A stretch of 64,000 nucleotides of DNA from Acuticoccus sediminis. Lineage in GTDB: Bacteria > Pseudomonadota > Alphaproteobacteria > Rhizobiales > Amorphaceae. Where the stretch lies: the NCBI RefSeq assembly GCF_003258595.1, contig NZ_QHHQ01000008.1, forward strand, positions 186,001 through 250,000. The letters run 5' to 3'. Below are positions 18,288 through 26,545 of this stretch, in pieces (positions within the stretch are counted from its first letter, which is position 1; every line of letters begins with the position of its first letter). Made by a program: the position numbers and the translations under genes. Below the pieces are notes generated by a model that was not told the DNA's origin, ran no database searches, and saw only the letters and a program-made list of their open reading frames with translations.

Positions 18288-19295
18288 TCACTCTTCGAGG
18301 CGGTCGATGTACTTCTCGAAGGTGGCGTAGCTCTCGTCCAGCGAGGCCTTGGTGGCTTCGGGGCCCATCCAGTCGCCGGCGATCTGGCTCTCGCCGATGA
18401 ACGCCTTGAAGTCGTCGCGGTCCAGCATCCGGTGGTAGGCGTCGACCAGCATCTGGTAGGTCTCGGGGTGCTCCTCGGCGAACGAGGTCTGTACGGTGAA
18501 GGTGCGCAGGTCCGCCGCCAGCACCGGGATCTCGACACCGTAGTCCGCCAGCGCGTCGTTGATCAGCGGTGCGTCCCACAGCGCGTGCGGCTCGGTGCGG
18601 AAGACGGCGAGGGCGCGCACGTCGTCCTTGATGACGTCGCTGCCGAGGCCGGAGATGACCGACATCGTCACCTGGTCGCCCGCGAGCGCGGTGCGCATCG
18701 GGCCGCCGCCGTCGTAGGTGATGAAGTTGATGGCGTCGGAGGGCAGGCCGAGCTGCTCCAGCATGATGAGCGTGGAGAGGTGCCCGCCGTCGCCGGCGAT
18801 GATCGCGCTCGACGCTTCGCCCGGGTTCTCCTTGATGAAGTCGACCAGCTCCTTGAACGACTGGTACGGCTCGTCCTTGGGCACCAGGAGGACGTAGTAG
18901 TCCTGCCACTGGCCGTTGACGAACTTGAAGGCGTCCCAGTCCAGCATGCCCTGGTCGCGCAGGATGTTGGAGATCAGGTACGGGTTGACCGGGCTGACGA
19001 GCGCGGTGGAGCCGTCGTCGGGCTGCTGCAGGAAGTAGGTGTGGCCGAGGGCGCCGGAGCCGCCGGGGCGGTTGACGACGGTGACCGGCACGCCGAGCTC
19101 CTCGGGCAGGAACTGGGCGATGGCGCGGGCCATCCGGTCGGCCGAGCCGCCGGGGTTGAACGGGACGATGATGGTCAGGCGGTCGGCCGGGTAGTCGGCG
19201 GCCCGCGCGGGGGCGGGAAGGCCCGCCCATCCGGTCGCGACGGCCGCCGCTGCCAGTGCGCCGAGCGCGGCTCTGCGGGTCATGTGTCGGATCAT
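18288..19295 (-). CDS. tctC: Tripartite tricarboxylate transporter substrate-binding protein (TctC)
   Basis: A 335-residue periplasmic binding protein of the Bug/TctC family. The leader begins MIRHMTRRAALGALAAAAV (possible Tat-type) and is cleaved near ARAAD. IIVPFNPGGSADRMARAIA is the Bug-family carboxylate-binding loop. GGAGG lies 5 bp before the ATG at 19293-19295, which fixes the start over an in-frame ATG 16 codons upstream. Bug proteins bind citrate, aromatic acids, amides and other carboxylates. Confidence 0.92.
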   Translation of the reverse strand: MIRHMTRRAALGALAAAAVATGWAGLPAPARAADYPADRLTIIVPFNPGGSADRMARAIAQFLPEELGVPVTVVNRPGGSGALGHTYFLQQPDDGSTALVSPVNPYLISNILRDQGMLDWDAFKFVNGQWQDYYVLLVPKDEPYQSFKELVDFIKENPGEASSAIIAGDGGHLSTLIMLEQLGLPSDAINFITYDGGGPMRTALAGDQVTMSVISGLGSDVIKDDVRALAVFRTEPHALWDAPLINDALADYGVEIPVLAADLRTFTVQTSFAEEHPETYQMLVDAYHRMLDRDDFKAFIGESQIAGDWMGPEATKASLDESYATFEKYIDRLEE

Positions 19296-19417
19296 GGTTT
19301 CCTCCGGTCCTGGTTGTTTTGAGTGGCGCTTGTTCCTCGCCACAGCGTTCGAGCACGGGGTTCCTGCACTCGGGCCCTCGGGGTCGGTCCCCGGGGAAGG
19401 TCGTCTCCTCGTGTCCG

Positions 19418-20158
19418 TCAGTTGCGGCGTGGGGGAAGGGGCGGCGTGTCGCGCTCGGCCGGCTCGGCGCCGAGGCGAAGCGGCATGAAGTCGGTGTCCG
19501 GCAGCTCCATCAGCCGGCAGAGCGACTGGCGCAGGTGGCGGCGCATGGCGCCCTCCGCGGCCATCGCGTCGCCCGCCAGGATCGCCGCGGCGATGGTCGC
19601 GTGCTCGCGGCCTGAGGCGTCGATGTCGTTGTGCGTCATGAGGTGGCGCAGCTGCACCATCATCACCGGCAGCGCGAGGCGCTCGATCAGCTCGCCGAGG
19701 TGAGGGTTGCCGCTGAGGCGCACGATCGTGCGGTGAAGGGCGCGGTTGTCCTCCATGAAGGTGAGCGCGCTGGCCCCGGTCCGCTCTCCCCCGACGGCGG
19801 CCCAGACCGCCTCGAAGGTGGCCCGGTTGTCGTCGAGGTGGATGCGCGCGGCGGCGAGGTGGGCGGCTAGCCCCTCGATGCGCTCGCGGATCGGGAACAC
19901 GTCGATGATCTCCGCGCGGGTGAAGCGGCGGACGGATGCGCCGCGATTGGGCGTCAGCTCGATGAGCCCGTCGGCGGCGAGGCGGCGGAAGGCCTCGCGC
20001 AGCGAACCGCGCCCGATGCCGAGCTCCTCCTCCAGCTCCCGCGACACGAGCCGCTGGCCGGGCGCGAAGCGGGCCCCGGTGATGGCACGGCGCAGGACGT
20101 CGACCGCCGCCTCGACGGTCGTTCCGCGCTTCGTTTCGTGGTCCGCCGAGTCGGTCAC
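19418..20158 (-). CDS. GntR-family regulator, FCD subfamily
   Basis: A 246-residue protein with a winged helix in the N-terminal 85 residues (SRELEEELGIGRGSLREAFR then LIELTPNRGASVRR). The FCD domain has RIEGLAAHLAA and MEDNRALHRTIVRLSGN as ligand/metal motifs. It is encoded just upstream of tctCBA on the same strand, 122 bp from tctC, and could regulate that operon. Its upstream region carries a half-site TTGTCCGATAA. The winged-helix class usually prefers GT-N3-AC operators, so it is less likely than the HutC-type protein to read TTGTCCGGACAA. Confidence 0.87.
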   Translation of the reverse strand: MTDSADHETKRGTTVEAAVDVLRRAITGARFAPGQRLVSRELEEELGIGRGSLREAFRRLAADGLIELTPNRGASVRRFTRAEIIDVFPIRERIEGLAAHLAAARIHLDDNRATFEAVWAAVGGERTGASALTFMEDNRALHRTIVRLSGNPHLGELIERLALPVMMVQLRHLMTHNDIDASGREHATIAAAILAGDAMAAEGAMRRHLRQSLCRLMELPDTDFMPLRLGAEPAERDTPPLPPRRN

Positions 20159-20227
20159 GCGGGCAGGTACTCCGGTTTCATCGGACGATTAACACACTCT
20201 TTTAGGGGACGAAAGTAGCGGCTAAGA

Positions 20228-20256
20228 TTGTCCGATAATTTTAGCGGGCGATTATC
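20228..20256. promoter_or_regulatory. Half-site TTGTCCG plus GATAAT/ATTATC inverted repeat upstream of gntR
   Basis: In the AT-rich 233-bp gap between divergent gntR and the deacetylase-like gene, TTGTCCGATAA begins at 20228. GATAAT (20234-20239) pairs with ATTATC (20251-20256). The left half matches the operator family found elsewhere in the window, but the right half does not. It may be an operator for the gntR gene starting at 20158. Confidence 0.35.
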
Positions 20257-20346
20257 CGCTTGATCATATTGCCGTTTCCAGAAGCATGCTTGAATTTGAG
20301 GCAAGTCAGGCTTGACACGGCTTCAAGCGACTGAGAATGCTGGATT

Positions 20347-20356
20347 TGTCCGTACA
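20347..20356. promoter_or_regulatory. TGTCCGTACA operator-like site 2 (one mismatch from palindrome)
   Basis: TTTGTCCGTACATTTT lies 35 bp upstream of the deacetylase-like gene. It differs by one base from TGTCCGGACA and keeps the GT-N4-AC halves. A TTGACA-like -35 candidate lies at 20312-20317, but no convincing -10 follows. The position suits control of the 20.4-25.9 kb operon. Confidence 0.55.
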
Positions 20357-20391
20357 TTTTGTCGACGCCGCCGCGGCGCACCGGAGGACCC

Positions 20392-21270
20392 ATGACGAGC
20401 GATCTCACCTGGCCAGATGGAAAGACTCTCGCGCTTTCCGTGGTGGTCAACGTCGAGGAAGGCTCGGAAATGACCATCGCCGATGGTGACAAGAAGCCGG
20501 AGCCCGTCGATGAACTCGGCGTTGCTCTCGGCATCCCGATCCGCAACTACGTCAACGAATCGAACTACCAGTACGGCATCCGCGCCGGCGGCCCGCGCAT
20601 CTTTCGCTTGCTCGAGAAATACGGCGTGACGACCACGGTCACCGCCGCGGCCCTCTCGCTGGAGCGCGCACCCGAAATCGCCGCGTTCATCCGCGACGGC
20701 GGCCACGAGCCATGCTCCCACGGCTACCGCTGGATCCATCAGTTCAGCTTTAAGGAAGACAAGGAACGCGAGTTCGTCGCCAGGGCCGCGTCGTCGATCG
20801 CCGAGACCTGCGGCGAGCGGCCGGTGGGCTGGCTGTCGCGCTACCTGCACACGCCCATCACCCGCCGCCTCCTCGTGGAGGAGGGCTACACCTACCACAT
20901 GGACGACCTCTCCGACGACGTGCCGCGCTGGGAGCCGGTCGAGATGCCGGACGGGTCGGTGAAGCCCCTGGTGTGCGTGCCCTACGCCATCGACACCAAC
21001 GACATGAAGTTCTGGACCGCGCCGTCATACGCCCCACAGGACTGGCTGGACTATGCCCGCCGCAGCTTCGACTGGATGCTCGCCGAGAGCGCCGAGCAGG
21101 GGCCGAAGATGATGTCGGTGGGGCTACACCTGCGCATCATCGGCCGCCCGGGCCGGATCTGGGCGCTCGAGGAGTTCCTGCGCCACGTCACCGCCGCCGA
21201 CGGCGTCTGGATCACCACCCGCCGGGCGATCTCGGAACGCTTCGCTGAATGCGTGCCCTGGCGTGGCTGA
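20392..21270 (+). CDS. CE4 polysaccharide-deacetylase-fold hydrolase, PuuE/allantoinase-like
   Basis: A 292-residue NodB-fold protein without signal peptide. VVNVEEGSE near the N-terminus and GGHEPCSHGYRWIHQ in the middle match the PuuE (cofactor-free allantoinase) and putative urate/pyrimidine-catabolism deacetylase group rather than cell-wall deacetylases. GGAGG lies just upstream of the ATG at 20392. It heads an operon with a BASS carrier and a TRAP transporter, so it probably hydrolyses an amide or ureide bond in the imported solute. The exact substrate is unknown. Confidence 0.8.
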   Translation: MTSDLTWPDGKTLALSVVVNVEEGSEMTIADGDKKPEPVDELGVALGIPIRNYVNESNYQYGIRAGGPRIFRLLEKYGVTTTVTAAALSLERAPEIAAFIRDGGHEPCSHGYRWIHQFSFKEDKEREFVARAASSIAETCGERPVGWLSRYLHTPITRRLLVEEGYTYHMDDLSDDVPRWEPVEMPDGSVKPLVCVPYAIDTNDMKFWTAPSYAPQDWLDYARRSFDWMLAESAEQGPKMMSVGLHLRIIGRPGRIWALEEFLRHVTAADGVWITTRRAISERFAECVPWRG

Positions 21271-21289
21271 CGCGGTGCGTGGAACTGTG

Positions 21290-22228
21290 ATGGACGGCGC
21301 GCTGCGTTCCATCGCATTGCACGCGCCCCTCGTGATGGTCGGCGCCGTCGTCCTCGGCCTCGCCCTGCCGAGCCTCGCCTCGCTGCTGAGCCCGATGGTG
21401 GTGCCGCTGGCGACGCTGCTCATCGTCATCTCGATGATGCGGGTCGACCCGCACGCGCTCCGCCTCGCGTTCCGCCGTCCGGGTCACATCGCGCTCGCCT
21501 CCGTGGTGCTCTTGGTGCTGATGCCGGCGATCACCCTCGCGATCGCGATCGCGCTCGGCCTCCCGACCTGGCTCGCCACCGGGCTGACGCTGATCGCCGC
21601 CGCGCCACCGCTCTCCTCGGCCGCCGCCTTCGCCGTGCTGGTGCGGATCGACCCCGCCCTCGTCACCGCGCTGTCGATCCCGGCGACGCTCGTATCCCCG
21701 CTCACGGTCTGGTCCGTCACGTCGGTCCTGCCGGGGCTGGAGCGCGGGCTCGACGTCACCGCGCTGTCGCTGCGGCTCGGCATCCTGGTCGCGACGGCCT
21801 TCGGCCTTGCGCTGATCGCCCGGCGCCTCTTCGGCCGGGCGCGGATCGAGCGGAGCGCGCCGGCCATCGACGCCTCGTCGGTGATCCTCATCGGCATCAT
21901 CGGCATCGGCCTCACCTACGATATCGGCATCGCGCTGCGCCTCGACGCGCTCGAGTGGTTCGCCATCCTCGCCGCCACCTCGATCCTCAGCTTCGGCTCG
22001 TGCGCGGCGACGCTGGCGATCTTCTGGCGCGCCGGGCGGGACCGCGCGGTCGCGGCGTCGCTCGCGGCGGCGGTGCGCAACATCGCGCCGATGATGGCGG
22101 CGATCTTCGGGGTGGTGGAGCCGCGCATCTATCTCGTCGTGGTGACGGCGCAGATCCCCAGCTTCGCGGCACCGCTCTTCATGCGCCCGCTCTTCCAACG
22201 TCTCGGCCGGATGGGGGGACCCGCATGA
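21290..22228 (+). CDS. BASS-family (bile acid:sodium symporter-like) membrane transporter
   Basis: A 312-residue protein with about 9-10 transmembrane helices. The BASS-type motifs LIAAAPPLSSAAAFAVLVR and RNIAPMMAAIFGVV correspond to the crossover regions of the SBF/ArsB-like fold. I prefer the ATG at 21290; a GTG at 21263 overlapping the previous stop is an alternative. Family substrates are organic anions such as pyruvate, pantothenate or bile acids. Its stop overlaps the dctQ ATG by 4 bp. Confidence 0.78.
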   Translation: MDGALRSIALHAPLVMVGAVVLGLALPSLASLLSPMVVPLATLLIVISMMRVDPHALRLAFRRPGHIALASVVLLVLMPAITLAIAIALGLPTWLATGLTLIAAAPPLSSAAAFAVLVRIDPALVTALSIPATLVSPLTVWSVTSVLPGLERGLDVTALSLRLGILVATAFGLALIARRLFGRARIERSAPAIDASSVILIGIIGIGLTYDIGIALRLDALEWFAILAATSILSFGSCAATLAIFWRAGRDRAVAASLAAAVRNIAPMMAAIFGVVEPRIYLVVVTAQIPSFAAPLFMRPLFQRLGRMGGPA

Positions 22229-22788
22229 CGCCGACAAGACTCGACCGGATCGTCGGGACGCTCAGCCGCTGGTCGGCGCGACTGGGCGGAGCCGTCGTGC
22301 TCGCCTGCGCGCTCCTCGTCGCCGCCGAGGTGATCCTGCGCAACCTGCCGGGCGGGATGCCGGAGGGGATCCGCCTCCATTCCTTCGACCTCACCAACTA
22401 CGGCTACGCGGCCGCCGTCGCGTTCGGCTTCTCCTACGCGCTGACCGAGCGCGCCCACATCCGCATCGACGTCCTCTACGCGCTGATGCCGCTGGCGCTG
22501 CGGGCGATCCTCGACGTCTTCGCGCTCGTCTGCCTCGCTGCGACCGCGGCGACGATGGCCTGGTACGCCTGGGACGTCGCGATGCGCAGCGCCGCCATGG
22601 GCGCGATGCCCAACTCCACCCTGCGCCTGCCGCTCGCCATCCCACAGTCGATCTGGGCGGCCGGGCTCACCTGGTTCGCGATCGTCGCGACGCTCCTCAC
22701 CGTGCAGGCGCTCGTCCAGCTCGCCCGCGGCCGCATCCGCCAGGTCCACGAGAGCACCGGCGTCGTGCGCGAAGGAGAGGGACTGTGA
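22225..22788 (+). CDS. dctQ: TRAP transporter small permease (DctQ)
   Basis: A 187-residue membrane protein with four predicted helices. The AAEVILRNLPGGMP segment after helix 1 and TERAHIRIDVLYALMP in the middle are the usual DctQ landmarks. ATGA and GTGA overlaps couple it to the BASS gene and dctM. It assembles with DctM in the inner membrane. Confidence 0.9.
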   Translation: MTPTRLDRIVGTLSRWSARLGGAVVLACALLVAAEVILRNLPGGMPEGIRLHSFDLTNYGYAAAVAFGFSYALTERAHIRIDVLYALMPLALRAILDVFALVCLAATAATMAWYAWDVAMRSAAMGAMPNSTLRLPLAIPQSIWAAGLTWFAIVATLLTVQALVQLARGRIRQVHESTGVVREGEGL

Positions 22789-24074
22789 TCGCCGTCGCCG
22801 CCATCATCCTGGCCGTCCTCGTCGCCCTCGCGGTCCCGGTCGCGGCCGCGCTCGGGATCCTCGCCGTCGCGCTCTCCGAGCTCTACGCCTTCTTCCCGCT
22901 GCTTCCCGCGCTCGGCGAGACGCTGTGGTCGAACTCGACGGAGTTCGTGCTCGTCGCCGTGCCGATGTTCATCCTGATGGGCGAGATCCTGCTGCGCGCG
23001 GGAATCGCCGAGGACATGTACCGGGGCGTCGATTCCTGGGTGAACCGGGTGCCGGGCGGGCTGATGCACACCAACATCGCCTCCTGCACGCTGTTCGCCG
23101 CCACCTCGGGCTCGTCGGTGGCGACTGCGGCGACCATCGGGACGATCTCGATCCCGAACATGAAGCGGATGAACTACGGGCCGTCGCTCTACCTCGGCTC
23201 CATCGCCGCCGGCGGCACGCTCGGCATCCTGATCCCGCCGTCGGTCAACATGATCCTCTACGGCGTCCTCGCCGAGGTGTCGGTGACGCAGCTCTACCTC
23301 GCGGCGCTGATCCCCGGGGTGCTGCTGGCGGTGCTCTTCTCCGTCGCCATCGCGGTGTTCTGCATCGTCCGCCCGGACCTCGACGGCGAGCACGCCGATG
23401 CCGACTGGTCGGCGCGTTTCCGCGGCCTGCGCGCCCTCGCGGCGCCCGTGCTCCTCTTCCTGGTGGTCGTCGGGTCCATCTATGCCGGCTGGGCGACGCC
23501 CACCGAGGCCGCCGCGCTCGGCGTCGTCGCCTCGCTCATCCTCGCCCTGTCGCGGCGCCGGCTGAGCTGGCCGGACTTCCTCGCCGCGCTGGAAGGGACC
23601 ATGCGGACCACCTCGATGGTCGTCCTGATCGTCACCGCGGCCTTCTTCCTCAACTTCGTGATGGTCTCGATCGGCCTCACTTCGGCGATCACCTCGGCGA
23701 TGACGGGGCTCGATATCTCGCCCTTCATGGCGATGGTCATCATCGTCTGCGTCTATCTGGTGCTCGGCTGCTTCATGGAGACGCTGTCGCTGATGGTGGC
23801 GACGACGCCGATCGTGACCCCCATCGTCGCCTCCTTCGGCTACGACCTCGTGTGGTTCGGCGTCGTCTTCATGATCCTCATCGAGGCCGCGCTCATCACG
23901 CCGCCGATCGGGGTGAACCTCTTCGTCGTGCAGTCCGTGCGCGGCGGGGCGCCGGGGCCGATCCGCCAGGTGATGCTGGGCTCGCTCCCCTTCCTCATCA
24001 TGATGGTCGCGATGGTCTTCATCCTGATCGCCGTGCCCGGTCTCGCGACCTGGCTGCCGCGGATCGCGATGTGA
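22785..24074 (+). CDS. dctM: TRAP transporter large permease (DctM)
   Basis: A 429-residue protein with about 12 helices, starting at a GTG that overlaps dctQ by 4 bp. Family motifs are PMFILMGEILLRAG, NRVPGGLMHTNI, SGSSVATAATIG, IPPSVNMILYGVLAEVS and ITPPIGVNLFVVQS. It is the sodium-coupled translocator of the TRAP system. Confidence 0.93.
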   Translation: MIAVAAIILAVLVALAVPVAAALGILAVALSELYAFFPLLPALGETLWSNSTEFVLVAVPMFILMGEILLRAGIAEDMYRGVDSWVNRVPGGLMHTNIASCTLFAATSGSSVATAATIGTISIPNMKRMNYGPSLYLGSIAAGGTLGILIPPSVNMILYGVLAEVSVTQLYLAALIPGVLLAVLFSVAIAVFCIVRPDLDGEHADADWSARFRGLRALAAPVLLFLVVVGSIYAGWATPTEAAALGVVASLILALSRRRLSWPDFLAALEGTMRTTSMVVLIVTAAFFLNFVMVSIGLTSAITSAMTGLDISPFMAMVIIVCVYLVLGCFMETLSLMVATTPIVTPIVASFGYDLVWFGVVFMILIEAALITPPIGVNLFVVQSVRGGAPGPIRQVMLGSLPFLIMMVAMVFILIAVPGLATWLPRIAM

Positions 24075-24152
24075 CCGGCGCGGCTCACCTTTTCCCGCCC
24101 ACCGGCACGAGCCGGGTCGGCCGTCCGTTCGACCGTGACAAGGAGAACTACG

Positions 24153-25181
24153 ATGCGTGAGACCACCGCGGCCGCCGCCGCACTTCTCGTTGCCCTGACG
24201 GGCGCCGCGCATGCCGAGACGCAGATCAACGTCGTCGGCAACCTCGGCATCACCACCCAGTCGCGCGAGCTGGAGCGCCCGTTCTGGGAGGAGAAGATCG
24301 GCGAGCTCTCGAACGGCGAGATCAAGGCGAATTTCAAGCCGTTCAACGAGATCGGCCTCAAGGGGCCGGAGATCTTCCGCCTGCTCGGCACCGGCGTCAT
24401 GAACATCGCGACCGGCCAGCTCGGCCACTCCTCGGGCGACGTGCCGATCAACGATGCCACCGACCTCGCCGGACTGTCGCCCACCATCGAGGAGTTCAAG
24501 GCCGTCACCGACGCCTTCCGCGGCCCGCTCACCGAGTACTACGCGGACAAGCTCGGCCTCGTCATCCTGACGATGCAGTCCTACCAGGCCCAGATCCTCT
24601 ACTGCCGCGACGAGCTGAAGGGGCTGGCCGACCTCAAGGGCCGCAAGATCCGCTCCTCCGGCGCCTCCCAGGCGGACTTCATCGAGTATTTCGGCGGCAC
24701 CGCGGTGGCGATGAGCTTCGGCGAGGTGCAGCAGGGCCTCCAGCAGGGCGTCATCGACTGCGCCATCACCGGCACGCTGGGCGGCTACATGGCGAAGTGG
24801 TCGGAAGGCGCGGACTACCTCTACACGCTGCCCGTGAACTGGGGCGCGGGCTCGACCATGGCCAACAAGGCCTGGTGGGACGGACAGAGCGAGGAGGTCC
24901 GCCAGACGATCATCGAGGGCCTCGGTGATCTCGAGGCCGAGATGTGGGCGCTCAACGCCAAGGAGAACGAGATCGGCATCGCCTGCAACACGTCCGGCCC
25001 GTGCCCCGAGGGCGAGCCGGCGGGAATGGTCCGCGTCGATCCGAGCCCCGAGGATGTCGAGTTGCGCCGCAAGGCCCTCGTGGAGGCGGTCCTGCCGGGC
25101 TTCAAGCGCCGCTGCGGCGACGAGTGCGCCGGGATCTTCAACGAGACGATCGGCGAGGTCGTCGGCCTGACGATCGAATGA
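24153..25181 (+). CDS. dctP: TRAP transporter periplasmic solute-binding protein (DctP)
   Basis: A 342-residue protein with a Sec-type leader ending at AHAE. The TRAP selectivity helix region contains LKGRKIRSSGASQADFIEYF, with the carboxylate-binding Arg expected there. AGGAG precedes the ATG at 24153 and decides the start over an upstream ATG. Four cysteines near the C-terminus (CNTSGPC and RRCGDECAG) could form disulfides, which is not typical of DctP. The gene lies downstream of its permease genes. Confidence 0.9.
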   Translation: MRETTAAAAALLVALTGAAHAETQINVVGNLGITTQSRELERPFWEEKIGELSNGEIKANFKPFNEIGLKGPEIFRLLGTGVMNIATGQLGHSSGDVPINDATDLAGLSPTIEEFKAVTDAFRGPLTEYYADKLGLVILTMQSYQAQILYCRDELKGLADLKGRKIRSSGASQADFIEYFGGTAVAMSFGEVQQGLQQGVIDCAITGTLGGYMAKWSEGADYLYTLPVNWGAGSTMANKAWWDGQSEEVRQTIIEGLGDLEAEMWALNAKENEIGIACNTSGPCPEGEPAGMVRVDPSPEDVELRRKALVEAVLPGFKRRCGDECAGIFNETIGEVVGLTIE

Positions 25182-25254
25182 TGCGGCGCCCGGCGTCGAT
25201 GCTCCGGGTCGAGCTTCGCCTCGGGCGGGGCGCCGGCGACCGGGGGGCGCGCTG

Positions 25255-25878
25255 ATGCCGCGCGTTCCGGCGGGGCCCGCCCTCGACCGGCTCGCCGCGG
25301 CCTGCCGGGACGCGGCGGGGGAGCGCGACCTCGAGGCGGCGTTCGCCCACCTGACCGGCGCCGCGTTGGAGACGCTCGGCGATCCGGACGCGGCGCTGCG
25401 GCCGGGGGCGCTGAAGGAGGGGGAGCGGGACTACCGCGTCTCCGGCGTGTTCCTGGTGACCCCGGACGGCACGTACAACATGCTGGTCGCGAGCCAGGGC
25501 TTCCCGGCCGAGCAGCGCCGTCTTGCCATTCCGATCGCCTGGAACCACCCGGGGGAGGTCGTGCGGAGCGGCCGGCCGATCCTCCTCGAGAACACCGACG
25601 ACCACGGCCAGTTCCGCCAGTTCCTGAAGACCTCGCGGATGGGAAGCGCGCTCTACCACCCGATCCACGCCGGCGGTGCTCTCGTCGGCCAGATCATCGC
25701 CGCCTCGCGGGCCCGCCGCACCTACGACGCGGACGACCTCGTGCGCCTGTCGCTGCTCGCCGCCGCGGCGGCACTGGTCTGGACCGCCGCCGACGGTCCC
25801 CGCTGGCTTGCCGCCGACTACCCCGCGCCGGACCTCTGGCGCAGCGACGTGCGCTCCCTGACGGACGAGGGCGCGTGA
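25255..25878 (+). CDS. Stand-alone GAF-domain protein, possible small-molecule sensor
   Basis: A 207-residue protein. After about 60 residues it shows a GAF-like fold: VSGVFLVTPDGTYNMLVASQ, the GEVVRSGRPILLENT strand and a C-terminal helix. There is no output domain, HTH or signal peptide. It sits at the end of the deacetylase-BASS-TRAP operon, 73 bp after dctP. GAF domains bind small ligands, so it may sense the transported compound or modulate a partner. Such proteins are seen next to TRAP systems, but I do not recognise a specific function. Confidence 0.65.
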   Translation: MPRVPAGPALDRLAAACRDAAGERDLEAAFAHLTGAALETLGDPDAALRPGALKEGERDYRVSGVFLVTPDGTYNMLVASQGFPAEQRRLAIPIAWNHPGEVVRSGRPILLENTDDHGQFRQFLKTSRMGSALYHPIHAGGALVGQIIAASRARRTYDADDLVRLSLLAAAAALVWTAADGPRWLAADYPAPDLWRSDVRSLTDEGA

Positions 25879-25922
25879 CCGCATCCGGGAGAGCGGGCGC
25901 CGGTGTCGTGCCTCGTTGAAAG

Positions 25923-25934
25923 TTGTCCGGACAA
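25923..25934. promoter_or_regulatory. TTGTCCGGACAA operator-like palindrome, site 3
   Basis: A perfect 12-bp palindrome 75 bp upstream of the MaoC-like gene, flanked by TTGAAA on the left and AATTCTTGAC on the right. It is one of two complete 12-bp copies in the window; the other is at 35707-35718. It is well placed to control the 26.0-31.5 kb operon. Confidence 0.72.
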
Positions 25935-26009
25935 ATTCTTGACTCGGAGGCCACCTGCCGTGGATTGTCGTCCCCAGGATTGGCTTCAATGGGAAGGGCA
26001 GGACCCCCG

Positions 26010-26528
26010 ATGACAGGGTATGTCGAGAAGGTTGGCGAGAACCGGTATCGCGAGCGATTCGGCCGCTACTACGAGGATTTCCAGCCGGGCGACATCTACG
26101 AGCACCGGCCCGGCCGCACGATCAGCGAGACCGACAACACCTGGTTCACGCTGCTGACGATGAACCAGCACCCGATGCACTTCGACGCCGAGTACGCCAA
26201 GCACTCCGAGTTCGGCCGCATCATCGTCGCCTCGCCGCTGACGCTGGCGATCCTGGTGGGGCAGTCGGTCTCGGACGTCAGCCAGAAGGCGATCGCCAAT
26301 CTCGGCTGGACCGACATCAAGATGACCCACCCCGTCTTCGCCGGCGACACGCTGACGTCGGAGTCGGAGGTGAAGTCCAAGCGCGAGTCGAAGTCGCGCC
26401 CGAAGGCCGGCCTCGTCACCGTGGAGACGCGCGGCTTCAACCAGGACGGCAAGACGGTCTGCACCTTCGAGCGCACCATCCTCGTCGCCAAGCGTGGCTT
26501 CGAGAACGAGGAGAAGGCGGGCTACTGA
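26010..26528 (+). CDS. MaoC-like (hot-dog fold) enoyl-CoA hydratase/dehydratase
   Basis: A 172-residue single hot-dog protein. The hydratase motif region reads MNQHPMHFDAEYAKHSEFGR, where common MaoC enzymes have D-x-N-P-x-H, so the usual Asp is Asn and the Asn is His. The later HPVFAGDTLTSESEV is typical. This variant motif is found among mesaconyl-CoA/methylmalyl-CoA type hydratases as well as uncharacterised members. I chose the ATG at 26010; one at 25989 is possible. It is the first gene of a CoA-pathway operon. Confidence 0.82.
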   Translation: MTGYVEKVGENRYRERFGRYYEDFQPGDIYEHRPGRTISETDNTWFTLLTMNQHPMHFDAEYAKHSEFGRIIVASPLTLAILVGQSVSDVSQKAIANLGWTDIKMTHPVFAGDTLTSESEVKSKRESKSRPKAGLVTVETRGFNQDGKTVCTFERTILVAKRGFENEEKAGY

Positions 26529-26545
26529 CCCGCCGCCGGGAGGAC

